DNA from: Nocardioides sp. SYSU D00038
GTDB lineage: Bacteria; Actinomycetota; Actinomycetes; Propionibacteriales; Nocardioidaceae
DNA length: 64,000 nt
NCBI RefSeq assembly: GCF_016924665.1
Contig: NZ_JAFFJT010000004.1
Coordinates: forward strand, 1 to 64,000
Direction: 5' to 3'
Each line of letters opens with the position of its first letter. Within the stretch, counting starts at the first letter, position 1. Shown in pieces: positions 47,815-59,295 of the stretch. The position numbers and the translations under genes were made by a program. The notes under the pieces are model-generated. The model saw only the letters and a list, made by a program, of their open reading frames with translations, was not told the origin of the DNA and did not search any database.

Positions 47815-48336
47815 TCACAGGGCGGCGCGGGCCGGCAGGTCGGGCAGGGCGATCCACTCGTCCCAGGTCAGGTCGCGGCCCACGTAGCGCGGTCGGGTCA
47901 GCGGCCAGTCGCTGGCGATCCACGCCGGCACCAACCGGTCGAGGGCGGCCTCGACCTCGCTGCCGACCAGGGCGTCGACCACCCACCACGAGATCTCGGC
48001 GTCGGCGCCGGCCTTCTCGGGCGGGTCGACGTAGACGCAGCCGAGCAGCGCGGACTCGGCGGCGTCGAAGAGCGCGTAGTTGAACGACTCGTGCGCCTCG
48101 ATCTCGGCCTCGTGCCGGGCGAGGTCCTCGCGGTCCTGCTCGCGGGTCATGCCGACCGGGGGCCAGCCCCACGCCGCGCCGTAGATCGACCAGAGCCGGT
48201 CGCGCGACCCCATCACCGCGGGCAGGTCGAGGTCGACGTCGGTGGCCCGGATGGGGCGCAGGTGGTGCCCGGTGGGCAGCGCGACCCGGGTCGGGTGCTG
48301 CCAGCCGACGGGCAGCCAGGTGGTGGTCTCGTCCAT
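47815..48336 (-). CDS. GNAT-family N-acetyltransferase
   Basis: A 173-residue protein with a GNAT-like layout. LRPIRATDVDLDLPAVMGS is the first strand-helix, ESALLGCVYVDPPEKAGADAEISWWVVDALVGSEVEAALDRLVPAWI covers the central strands and acetyl-CoA-binding helix, although the usual RxxGxG/A loop is weak. The C-terminus RPRYVGRDLTWDEWIALPD is atypical. It could act on an amino group of an unknown substrate. GAGGGTGG precedes the ATG. It lies upstream of, and in line with, the secreted-protein pair. The 100 bp between it and the BTAD regulator show nothing clear. Confidence 0.72.
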   Translation of the reverse strand: MDETTTWLPVGWQHPTRVALPTGHHLRPIRATDVDLDLPAVMGSRDRLWSIYGAAWGWPPVGMTREQDREDLARHEAEIEAHESFNYALFDAAESALLGCVYVDPPEKAGADAEISWWVVDALVGSEVEAALDRLVPAWIASDWPLTRPRYVGRDLTWDEWIALPDLPARAAL

Positions 48337-48436
48337 GGCACCACCCTCGGCGGCGCCGCTTGCGGCTCCCCTGCGGATCGCTTGCGGCGCCTTGTCGCCG
48401 CCCTGACCCGACGCCGGCGGCCGCCGCCGGGGCCCG

Positions 48437-51298
48437 CTAGGAGCCGGTGGCGAAGGCCACGACCTCCGGCATGCCCATCCTCCGGCCGGCCGCGACGGCC
48501 TCGTCGAACGCCGCCCCCAGGGCCGCGCGGGCGCCGTCGATCGCCTGGGCCAGCATCGCCTCGTCGGGCTTGTAGTAGCCGTAGACGTTGGCCCCGACGG
48601 TCTCGCGCAGCCGCTGCGCGGCGCCGTGCAGCACCGCGACCCGCCGGTGCGCCCCGGCGAGGGAGTCCACGACGCCGAGGGTGTCGAGGAAGTAGGCCAG
48701 GTTGGCCATGTCGCCAGTGTCGAGGCTGAGCCGGATGCCCTCCTCGAGCTGGCGCCGGGCGGTCGCGGGGTCGTGGGTCGCGAGAGCGACCTGGGCGGCG
48801 GTGAACAGCGTGATGTAGATGGCGAGCGGGTCCTGGCGCTCGTGCGCAGCCGCCAGCGCGAGGTCGACCTTCTCGGCGGCCCGCGCCAGGTCGCCCTGGA
48901 GCAGCGCGACCGTGCCGAGCCACACGTGCGCGAGCGTCCACATCCAGGCGCCGCCGAGCCCGGCCTCCTCGCACAGCGGGATCGTGTCCTCGAGCGCGCG
49001 CACCGCGCCGTCGAGGTCGCCCTCGCCCAGCGCCACGAGGCCGACGCCGGCGAGGTTGTGCGACCGACCGGCCAGGTCACCGGTGCGCTCGCCGAGCTCG
49101 TTGCCGCTCTCCCAGTACTCGCGCGCGGTCCGCAGGTCGCCGCCCGCGAAGGCCATCGCCGCCAGCACGGCACTCGTCCGCACCCGCACCGGGTCGGAGA
49201 GCTCCATCCCGAGCAGGGCCGAGCAGATCCTCCGGCCCTCGAGCAGCGCGCCGCGCAGCCACCAGAACAGCCACAGGTCCCAGGCCAACCAGCCGGCGAG
49301 GTCGCCGTCGCCGTCCTCGATGCCGGAGTCGAGCGCCGCGACGAAGTTGGCGTGCTCGCGCTCGGCGACCGCCAGGGCCCCGATCGTGCCCGGCCCCCGG
49401 TAGGCCGGCTCGAGGCGGCCGGCCAGGTCGCGGAAGTAGCGGCGGTGGGCCTGCCGGGAGGCAGCCCGCTCCTCGCCGCGGAGCAGCCCGTCGGCGTACT
49501 GCGAGATGGGCTCGAGCATCCGGAACCGGGCCAGGTCGGGGTGGTCGGCGTCGGGGAGCACCAGCGAGTGCTCCACCAGCGACTCCAGCAGGCCGAGGAC
49601 GCCGGGCAGGTCGTCGGCGACCGCCTCGACGGCGTCGAGGGTGAACCCGCCCGCGAAGACCGAGAGGCGGCGGAAGAGCTCCTGCTCGGCCGGCTCCAGC
49701 AGCTCGTGGCTCCAGTCGATCGCGGTGCGCATCGTGCGCTGCCGCGGCGGCAGGTCGCGGGCACCGCCCGCGGCCATCACCTCCTCGAGCCGGGCCAGCA
49801 TCGCGGCCGGCGGCATCAGCCGCACCCGGGCCGCGGCGAGCTCGATGGCCAGCGGGATGCCGGCGAGCCGTCGGCAGATCGAGCCGACCGCGGCCGCGTT
49901 GCCGGGCTCGAGGGCGAACGACGGCGCGACCGCGGCGGCCCGGTCGACGAACAGCGCCACCGCCGCCGAGTCGGCCAGCACCTCCGGGTCGGCCTCCTGG
50001 GGCTCGGGCAGCGGGAGCGGCGGCACCTGGTACTGCACCTCGCCCCGGACCCGCAGCGTGGTGCGGCTGGTCACCAGCACGGTCAGCTCGGGACAGCTCG
50101 CCACCAGCCGGCTCAGCGGGGCGGCGGCGTCGAGCAGGTGCTCGAGGTTGTCGAGCACCAGGAGCAGCTGCTGACCGCGCAGGTGCTCGACCAGCGCCGG
50201 CACCGGGTCGAGGCCCTCGACCCCGCTCAGCCCGGTGGCGCGACCGACCTCGGGCAGCACGGTCGCGGGGTCGCTCAGCGGGGCCAGCGAGACCACCACC
50301 GCGCCGTCGCGGTACGACGCGGCGGCGGCCTCGGCCACCGCGTGCGCCAGCCGGGTCTTGCCCACCCCGCCGACGCCGGTGAGCGTGACCAGGCGCTGGG
50401 TCGACCCCTCGAGCAGCGAGCGCACGTAGGCGACCTCCTGCTCGCGGCCGAGCAGCGGGCTGCTGGGCGGCACCACGTCGGAGCGGAGCCCGCCGGTGGC
50501 CGGCGCCTCGGCGGCCGCCGGGCGCGCGGGGACGGCCGGCGCCGGCGCGGGCCGCTCGACCAGGAGCGACTGGTCGTGCTCGAGGATCCGCTGGTGCAGC
50601 TGCTGCAGCTCGGGCCCGGGGTCGAGGCCGAGCTCGTCGGCCAGCACCTCGCGGACCTCGGCGTAGACCGCGAGCGCGTCGGCCTGCCGCCCGGCGCGGT
50701 AGAGCGCCCGCATGAGCAGCGCCCGCAGCGACTCGCGCAGCGGGTGCTGCGCCACCAGGGCCGGCAGCCGGTCGAGCACCGGCTCGTGGTGGCCCAGCGC
50801 CAGGTCGAGCTCGCCGGCGAGCTCCTCGGCCGCCAGCCGCTGCCCGTCGAGCCGGGCGGCCTCGGCCTCGGCGAACGGGTGCGGGATGTCGGCGTACGCC
50901 GCGCCCCGCCACAGGCCCAGGCCGTCGGCGACGTGCTGGCGGGCGGCCTCGGTCTCGCCGGCCGCCTGGGCGGCGCGGGCGGCGGCCAGCAGGTCGAGGA
51001 ACCGGACGGCGTCGACCTCCCCCGGCCCGGCATCGAGCCGGTAGCCGGGCGGGGCCGTGGCGATCTCGATACCGGTGCCGTCGCGCAGCCGGGCGCGCAG
51101 CCGGGAGATGATCGCGTGCAGGTTGGCGGTGGTGCCGCCGCGGGCGCCGTCGCCCCAGACCCGCTCGAGCAGGGCGTCGGTGGAGACCACCCGTCCGGCG
51201 TCGACGACCAGCGCGGCGAGCACCTCGCGGTGCCGGGGCGAGCCGACGTCGACGGGGCCGTCACCGTGGACCGCGAGGGGTCCGAGCACCGTGATCAT
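48437..51298 (-). CDS. AfsR/SARP-type regulator with BTAD, NB-ARC and TPR domains
   Basis: A 953-residue multidomain regulator. The N-terminal OmpR-like winged helix (about residues 1-90; PRHREVLAALVVDAGRVVSTDALLERVWG) is followed by the bacterial transcriptional activator domain (about 95-245). A STAND-type ATPase comes next, with P-loop TGVGGVGKTRLA (Lys314), and helical TPR-like repeats extend from about residue 600 to the end. AfsR-like proteins are ATP-driven switches controlling secondary metabolism or morphology. No biosynthetic gene cluster is present here. It is 61 bp from glgP in the same direction, so glycogen or the downstream GNAT/secreted genes are candidate targets. The start ATG is at 51298. 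Confidence 0.9.
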   Translation of the reverse strand: MITVLGPLAVHGDGPVDVGSPRHREVLAALVVDAGRVVSTDALLERVWGDGARGGTTANLHAIISRLRARLRDGTGIEIATAPPGYRLDAGPGEVDAVRFLDLLAAARAAQAAGETEAARQHVADGLGLWRGAAYADIPHPFAEAEAARLDGQRLAAEELAGELDLALGHHEPVLDRLPALVAQHPLRESLRALLMRALYRAGRQADALAVYAEVREVLADELGLDPGPELQQLHQRILEHDQSLLVERPAPAPAVPARPAAAEAPATGGLRSDVVPPSSPLLGREQEVAYVRSLLEGSTQRLVTLTGVGGVGKTRLAHAVAEAAAASYRDGAVVVSLAPLSDPATVLPEVGRATGLSGVEGLDPVPALVEHLRGQQLLLVLDNLEHLLDAAAPLSRLVASCPELTVLVTSRTTLRVRGEVQYQVPPLPLPEPQEADPEVLADSAAVALFVDRAAAVAPSFALEPGNAAAVGSICRRLAGIPLAIELAAARVRLMPPAAMLARLEEVMAAGGARDLPPRQRTMRTAIDWSHELLEPAEQELFRRLSVFAGGFTLDAVEAVADDLPGVLGLLESLVEHSLVLPDADHPDLARFRMLEPISQYADGLLRGEERAASRQAHRRYFRDLAGRLEPAYRGPGTIGALAVAEREHANFVAALDSGIEDGDGDLAGWLAWDLWLFWWLRGALLEGRRICSALLGMELSDPVRVRTSAVLAAMAFAGGDLRTAREYWESGNELGERTGDLAGRSHNLAGVGLVALGEGDLDGAVRALEDTIPLCEEAGLGGAWMWTLAHVWLGTVALLQGDLARAAEKVDLALAAAHERQDPLAIYITLFTAAQVALATHDPATARRQLEEGIRLSLDTGDMANLAYFLDTLGVVDSLAGAHRRVAVLHGAAQRLRETVGANVYGYYKPDEAMLAQAIDGARAALGAAFDEAVAAGRRMGMPEVVAFATGS

Positions 51299-51359
51299 CG
51301 GGGGTCACCCTATGACCTGGTGAGCGGTTCTCTTTACCGAACGCCGCGGGTCGGGACGC

Positions 51360-53939
51360 TCAGACCGCGAGCGCGACCACCCCGAGCTCGGCGGGCGAGG
51401 TGAGGTGCTCGTTGCGCGGCACCACACGCACCGTGTAGCCGAAGGCGCCGCTGTGGTGCAGCGCGACGTCGACGTCGAAGCGGTGCCGGCCGCCCTCGTA
51501 GCTCTCGGCCAGGTGCAGCGGGGAGACCTCGGGGTCGCCGAGCCGGTCCTCGGTGTCGATCCGACCGTGCACCAGCTGCACCTCCACCTCGTCGGGCGAC
51601 AGCTCGCCCAGCGCGACGAAGGCCCGCACCGACAGCTGCTGCCCGACCTCGGGGGCGTCGCCCAGGCCGCTGCTCTCGATGTGCTCGACGCGCACCGACG
51701 GCCAGGCCGAGCGCACCCGGGTCTTCCACGCAGCCAGCCGGGCCGCGCCGGCGTAGTCGGCGTTGAGCGACCGGGCGTTGGTGGCGGCCGGGGAGTACAG
51801 CTCGCGCACGTAGTCGCGGACCATCCGGGTGGCCAGCACCTTGGGGCCGAGCGACTTCAGCGTGTGGCGCACCATCTCCAGCCAGCGACCCGGCGTGCCG
51901 TCCGGCCCGACGTCGTAGAAGCGGGGCGCGACCTCGTTCTCGACCAGGTCGTAGAGCGCCGCGGCCTCGAGGTCGTCTCGCTTGTCGGGGTCGTCGACGC
52001 CGTCGGCCGACGGGATCGCCCAGCCGTTGCTGCCGTCGTACCACTCGTCCCACCAGCCGTCGAGGATCGAGAGGTTCAGCCCACCGTTGAGGGCGGCCTT
52101 CATCCCCGAGGTGCCGCAGGCCTCGTAGGGGCGCAGCGGGTTGTTGAGCCACACGTCGCAGCCGGGGTAGAGCGGCTGTGCCATCGCGATGTCGTAGTTG
52201 GGCAGGAAGACGATGCGGTGCCGGACCTCCGGGTCGTCGGCGAACTGCACGAGCTCCTGGATCAGCTTCTTGCCGCCGTCGTCGGCCGGGTGGGACTTGC
52301 CGGCGATCACGAGCTGGACCGGCCGCTCGGGGTGCAGCAGCAGCGACCTGAGCCGCTCCTTGTCGCTCAGCATCAGCGTCAGCCGCTTGTACGACGGCAC
52401 CCGGCGCGCGAACCCGATCGTCAGCACGTCGGGGTCGAGCGCGCCGTCGATCCAGCCGAGCTCGGCCGGCGCCGCACCGCGCTTCTCCCACGCCTGGGCC
52501 AGCCGGCTCCGGGCGTCCTCGACCAGCCGCTCACGCAGCCGGCGCTTGACCGCCCACATGTCCTGGGCGGGGATCTTGTCGACGGCCGCCCAGAACGAGT
52601 CGGCGTCGTCCCCGAAGGGGTCGGCCCCCTGGGCGGCGGCCAGGTCGAAGACCTCGCGGGCGACCCAGGTGGGCGCGTGCACGCCGTTGGTGATCGAGCC
52701 GATCGGCACCTCGGCCTCGTCGAAGGCCGGCCACAGGCCGTTGAACATGCCGCGGCTGACGTGCCCGTGGAGCAGCGAGACGCCGTTGGCGCGCTGCGCC
52801 AGCCGGAAGCCCATCACCGCCATGTTGAACACCGCGGGGTCGCCGCCGTCGTAGTCCTCGCTGCCGAGCGGCAGGATCCGCTCGACCGGCACGCCGGGCG
52901 TGGCGCCGCCCTCGCTGAAGTACTGCTCGACCAGCGACCGCGGGAACCGGTCGATGCCCGCCGGCACCGGGGTGTGGGTCGTGAAGACCGTCGAGGCGCG
53001 ACCCATCTCGAGCGCGGTGTCGAAGTCGAGTCCGGGCCCGGACGGGTCGACGGTGAGCTCGCGGATCCGCTCCAGGCCGAGGAAGCCCGCGTGGCCCTCG
53101 TTGGTGTGGAACACCTCGGGCTCAGGCGCGCCGGTGATCCGGCTGTAGACGCGCAGCGCCCGCACCCCGCCGACGCCGAGCAGCAGCTCCTGGCGCAGCC
53201 GGTGCTCGGTGTTGCCGCCGTAGAGCCGGTCGGTGACGTCGACGTAGTGGTCGGGGTTACCCTCGACGTCGGTGTCGAGCATCAGCAGCGGCACCCGGCC
53301 GACGCTGGCCACCCAGATCCGGGCCACCAGCGGCGGCCCGTCGGGCAGGTCGATCGAGATGGTGGCGCGGGTGCCGTCGGCCTCACGGAGCAGCGAGATC
53401 GGCAGCTCGTCGGGGTCGAGGACGGGGTAGGTCTCCTGCTGCCAGCCCTCGCGCGAGAGCGACTGCTGGAAGTAACCGTGGCGGTAGAGCAGGCCGACGC
53501 CGACGATCGGCACCCCGAGGTCGCTGGCGGCCTTGAGGTGGTCGCCGGCGAGGATGCCGAGCCCGCCGGAGTACTGCGGCAGCACCGCGGTGATGCCGAA
53601 CTCCGGGGAGAAGTAGCCGATCGCGCGCGGCCCGTCCGGCACCCGCTGCTGGTACCAGCGGTCGCCGGAGAGGTAGGCGTCGAGGTCGGCCTTGGCCGCG
53701 CCGAGCCGGTCGAGGAAGCCCTGGTCGTGGGCGAGCTCCTCGAAGCGGGCGGCGTCGACGGCACCGAGCAGGCGCACCGGGTCGTGCTGCACCGACTGCC
53801 ACACCTGCGGGTCGACCGCCGCGAAGACGTCCTGGGTCGGTGGGTGCCACGACCACCGGAGGTTGCCGGCGAGATCGCCGAGGGCACCCAGGGCGGGCGG
53901 CAGGACAGGACGGACCGTGAATCGTCTGATCGCTCGCAC
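51360..53939 (-). CDS. glgP: Alpha-glucan phosphorylase
   Basis: An 859-residue GT35 phosphorylase of the GlgP type found in actinobacteria. It has FSPEFGITAVLPQYSGGLGILAGDHLKAASDLG, TTHTPVPAGIDRFP, SITNGVHAPTWV, and the PLP-lysine region EACGTSGMKAALNGGLNLS. It releases glucose 1-phosphate from glycogen or from maltosyl chains. The GTG at 53939 was chosen because homologues start with (M/V)RAIRRFTVRPVLP; GAGG touches it. It is divergent from glgE with a palindrome between them. Its closest neighbours thus make and break the same alpha-glucan. Confidence 0.95.
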   Translation of the reverse strand: MRAIRRFTVRPVLPPALGALGDLAGNLRWSWHPPTQDVFAAVDPQVWQSVQHDPVRLLGAVDAARFEELAHDQGFLDRLGAAKADLDAYLSGDRWYQQRVPDGPRAIGYFSPEFGITAVLPQYSGGLGILAGDHLKAASDLGVPIVGVGLLYRHGYFQQSLSREGWQQETYPVLDPDELPISLLREADGTRATISIDLPDGPPLVARIWVASVGRVPLLMLDTDVEGNPDHYVDVTDRLYGGNTEHRLRQELLLGVGGVRALRVYSRITGAPEPEVFHTNEGHAGFLGLERIRELTVDPSGPGLDFDTALEMGRASTVFTTHTPVPAGIDRFPRSLVEQYFSEGGATPGVPVERILPLGSEDYDGGDPAVFNMAVMGFRLAQRANGVSLLHGHVSRGMFNGLWPAFDEAEVPIGSITNGVHAPTWVAREVFDLAAAQGADPFGDDADSFWAAVDKIPAQDMWAVKRRLRERLVEDARSRLAQAWEKRGAAPAELGWIDGALDPDVLTIGFARRVPSYKRLTLMLSDKERLRSLLLHPERPVQLVIAGKSHPADDGGKKLIQELVQFADDPEVRHRIVFLPNYDIAMAQPLYPGCDVWLNNPLRPYEACGTSGMKAALNGGLNLSILDGWWDEWYDGSNGWAIPSADGVDDPDKRDDLEAAALYDLVENEVAPRFYDVGPDGTPGRWLEMVRHTLKSLGPKVLATRMVRDYVRELYSPAATNARSLNADYAGAARLAAWKTRVRSAWPSVRVEHIESSGLGDAPEVGQQLSVRAFVALGELSPDEVEVQLVHGRIDTEDRLGDPEVSPLHLAESYEGGRHRFDVDVALHHSGAFGYTVRVVPRNEHLTSPAELGVVALAV

Positions 53940-53961
53940 CCTCGGCACGCTAGCGCGGATC

Positions 53962-53975
53962 TTGGATCGATCCAA
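53962..53975. promoter_or_regulatory. Palindromic operator candidate between glgP and glgE
   Basis: TTGGATCGATCCAA is a perfect 14-bp palindrome with a central CG, 22 bp upstream of the glgP start and 165 bp from the glgE start. The form TTGGA-TCGA-TCCAA is like sites bound by LacI/GalR-family repressors. No LacI-type gene is in the window. The remaining 201-bp intergenic region holds a TAGGTT (54129-54134) close to the glgE start, a possible -10. Confidence 0.45.
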
Positions 53976-54140
53976 CAGTTCGGCGCCGCCGTCGCGGGGG
54001 CCGCCGACGAACGCCTGCCCGACCAGCGGACGGGGCGGGTTGAAAGTCGCACCGAGTGGCGACTGGAGGGACGTCGCCGTCCCCGGCGACCGCCCCGACG
54101 CGCTGACGTCGCGGCGATCGTCCCTCGCTAGGTTGGAGCA

Positions 54141-56122
54141 ATGGTCGGCCGTATCCCCGTCATGGACGTCACCCCCGTCGTCGACCTCGGCCGCCAACCG
54201 GCCAAGGCGACCGTCGGCGAGCCGTTCCCCGTGCGCGCCACGGTGTTCCGGGAGGGTCACGACCGGCTCGGCGCCGAGGTGGTCCTCACCGGCCCGGACG
54301 GCGAGCGCCGGCCGCCGGTGCGGATGACGCCGGTCGACGACGTGCCCGACCGCTTCGAGGCGTGGCTGCTGCCCGACGACGGCGGCAGCTGGACCTTCGA
54401 GATCAGCGCCTGGTCCGACCCCGTCGCTACCTGGCAGCACCACGCCGCGGTCAAGGTCCCGGCCGGGGTCGACGTCGAGCTGGTCTTCACCGAGGGCGGG
54501 CTGCTGCTGGAGCAGGTGCTCGCCGACCTGCCCGCCGGCTCCCCCGACCACGCGCTGGTCCGGGCCGCGATCGAGACCGCCGCCGACACCGACCGCCCGC
54601 CCGCGGCCCGCCTGGCCGCGCTCCAGGACCCCGGCCTCGAGGCGGTGCTGGCCGCCCACCCGGTGCGCGAGCTGGTCACCGCCGAGGGCCCCTACCGCAT
54701 CTACGCCGACCGGCCGCGGGCCCTGTTCGGCAGCTGGTACGAGTTCTTCCCGCGCTCGGAGGGCGCCACCCGCGACGCCGACGGCACCGTGCGCGCCGGC
54801 ACCCTGCGCACGGCGGCCGAGCGCCTCGACGCGGTCGCGGCGATGGGCTTCGACGTCATCTACCTGCCGCCGATCCACCCGATCGGCGAGGTCAACCGCA
54901 AGGGGCCCAACAACACCCTCACCCCGGGTCCCGACGACCCCGGCTCGCCGTGGGCCATTGGGTCGCGCCACGGCGGCCACGACGCCGTCCACCCCGACCT
55001 CGGCACCCTCGACGACTTCGACGCCTTCGTGGCGCGGGCGACCTCGCTCGGCCTGGAGGTCGCCCTCGACCTGGCCCTGCAGGCCGCGCCCGACCACCCG
55101 TGGGTGACCTCCCACCCGGAGTGGTTCACCACCCGCGCCGACGGCACCATCGCCTACGCCGAGAACCCGCCCAAGAAGTACCAGGACATCTACCCCGTCA
55201 ACTTCGACAACGACCCGGTCGGCATCTGCCGCGAGGTGCTGCGGGTGGTGCGGCACTGGATGGCGCACGGGGTGCGGATCTTCCGCGTCGACAACCCCCA
55301 CACCAAGCCGCTGGCGTTCTGGGAGTGGCTGCTCAAGGAGGTGCGGCGCACCGACCCCGACGTCGTCTTCCTGTCGGAGGCGTTCACCCGCCCGGCGATG
55401 ATGCAGGGCCTCGGCGCCGTGGGCTTCCACCAGAGCTACACCTACTTCACCTGGCGCACCGGCAAGCGCGAGCTCGAGGACTACCTCGTCGAGGTGTCGC
55501 GGGAGACCGACCACGTGATGCGGCCGAACTTCTTCGTCAACACCCCCGACATCCTCCACTCCTACCTCCAGTACGGCGGTCCGGCGGCGTTCAAGGTGCG
55601 GGCGGTGCTGGCCGCGACCGGCTCGCCGAGCTGGGGCGTCTACGCCGGCTACGAGCTCTTCGAGCACGTCGCGGTGCGGCCGGGCAGCGAGGAGTACCTC
55701 GACTCGGAGAAGTACCAGGTACGGGTGCGCGACTGGGACGCCGCCGCGGCGGAGGGACGCAGCCTGGCGCCGTACCTCACCAGGCTCAACGAGGTGCGCC
55801 GCGACCACCGCGCCCTCCAGCTGCTGCGCAACGTCACCGTCCACGCCAGCGACGACGACTCGGTGCTCGTCTACAGCAAGACCACCGCCGGGCAGCTGCC
55901 CGGCGCGGTCGACACGGTCGTGGTGGTGGTCAACCTCGACCCGCACGGCACCCGCGAGACCATCGTCCACCTCGACCTGCCGGCCCTGGGACTGGCCTGG
56001 GGCGACTCGTTCGTCGTGCACGACGAGATCACCGGCGAGGAGTGGACCTGGAGCCAGCACAACTACGTCCGTCTCGACCCGGGCCACGAGCCGGCCCACG
56101 TCCTCACGGTCCGGAGCAGCCG

Positions 56123-56126
<4 letters not shown>
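54141..56126 (+). CDS. glgE: Alpha-1,4-glucan:maltose-1-phosphate maltosyltransferase
   Basis: A 661-residue GH13_3 enzyme. The N-terminal beta domain ([25 protein letters not shown]) and helical insert precede the barrel. The nucleophile is Asp384 in [11 protein letters not shown] and the acid Glu413 in [23 protein letters not shown] and [15 protein letters not shown] are GlgE-specific. It transfers maltosyl units from maltose 1-phosphate to growing glucan. Its last bases overlap the treS ATG (ATGA), so the operon is coupled. The start has GGAG close by; an in-frame ATG at 54162 is an alternative. Confidence 0.97.
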
Positions 56127-57858
<1,732 letters not shown>

Positions 57859-57862
<4 letters not shown>

Positions 57863-59295
57863 CCGACACCAGCCACCAGGGGGCGGCCTCGCCGTCCCCC
57901 GACGACCTGGCCTCCTACCTCGAGCGCACCCGCTGGTTCGGGGGCAAGGGCCGCCCGCTGCGGGTCAGCGACGTGCGCACGCTCGGCGAGGTGCCGGGCC
58001 GGCTCGACGACAGCCCGTGGGTCGTCGTCCACGTCGTCGAGGTCAGCTACGACGACGGCCAGCAGCCCGACACCGAGCTCTACCAGGTGCCGCTGGCCCT
58101 CTACACCGACCCGCAGGGCCGGCTCGACCACGCCTTCGTCGGCTGGTGGGAGGACCCCGAGCGGGGCTGGGTGCACGCCTACGACGCCCTGCACGACCGC
58201 GAGGCGATGGCCTGCTGGCAGCGCGCCTTCTCGGTGAGCACCGCCGGCGAGGCCGCCGACCGCTCCGGGCTGGCATTCCACACCGTGGGCGAGCACGAGA
58301 TCGACCTCGAGGCGCACTCGACTCTGTTCTCCGGCGAGCAGTCCAACTCCTCGGTGGCCTTCGGCGACGACGCGGTGCTCAAGGTGTTCCGCAAGATCAC
58401 CCCGGGCCTCAACCCCGACATCCAGATCCACGAGGCGCTGACCCGCGCCGGCTCCGAGCACGTCGCCCCGCTCTACGGCTGGGTCGACGTCGTCGACGAG
58501 CCCACCGACTCGGTGGTCCAGCTCGCGATGCTGCAGAAGTTCCTGCGCACCGCCACCGACGGCTGGGACCTGGCGCTGGGCAGCGTGCGCACCCTGTTCG
58601 CCGAGCCCGAGACCGCCGCGGCCGAGTCGGGCGGCGACTTCGCCGGCGAGGCCGCCCGCCTCGGTGCGGCGCTGCGCGAGGTCCACGAGCAGCTGCTGGT
58701 GCTCGGCACCGACACCGTCGCCGCCCCCGAGGTGGCCGCGGCGATGGTCCGACGGCTGCGCGAGGCCGCCAACGTCGTGCCCGGTCTGGCCGCCCACGTG
58801 CAGCGGCTGACCGCCGCCTTCGACCGGGTCGCCGACCTCGGCGAGCTGCCGGTGCAGCGGGTGCACGGCGACCTCCACCTCGGCCAGACCCTGCGCACCG
58901 CGCTGGGCTGGAAGATCGTCGACTTCGAGGGAGAGCCCGCCAAGCCGCTGGCCGAGCGGCTGCTGCCCGACTCGGTGTGGCGCGACGTCGCCGGCATGTT
59001 GCGCTCCTTCGACTACGCACCCCATGCCGTCACCCGGCAGGGCCGCGACGTCCACGGGGGCGAGGACGCCGTCGAGGAGGCCCAGCTCGTCATCCGCAGC
59101 CGCGAGTGGTCGAGCCGGGCGCGCGAGGCGTTCCTCTCGGCGTACGCCGACGGACCGCTGACCGCCGACCAGAAGGTGCTGCTCGACGCCTACGTGGCCG
59201 ACAAGGCCGTCTACGAGACCGTCTACGAAACCCGCAACCGTCCCACCTGGGTCGAGATCCCGCTCGAGGCCGTGGCCCGGATCGGAGCCGTATGA
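57859..59295 (+). CDS. mak: Maltokinase (Pep2)
   Basis: A 478-residue kinase with an eukaryotic-like APH fold and the Mak N-terminal cap ([19 protein letters not shown] and [11 protein letters not shown]). The catalytic loop is [14 protein letters not shown] and the metal motif [16 protein letters not shown]. It phosphorylates maltose to maltose 1-phosphate, the GlgE substrate. VETDTELYQV-like segments belong to the N-terminal substrate-side domain. The GTG overlaps the treS TGA and the TGA overlaps the glgB ATG. It links the trehalose and glucan parts of the pathway. Confidence 0.95.

Noticed and set aside
51360..56099. A 1579-residue leftward frame joining glgP with upstream sequence
   Set aside because: The N-terminal 700 residues are antisense to glgE and have no homology features; glgP begins at the GTG at 53939.
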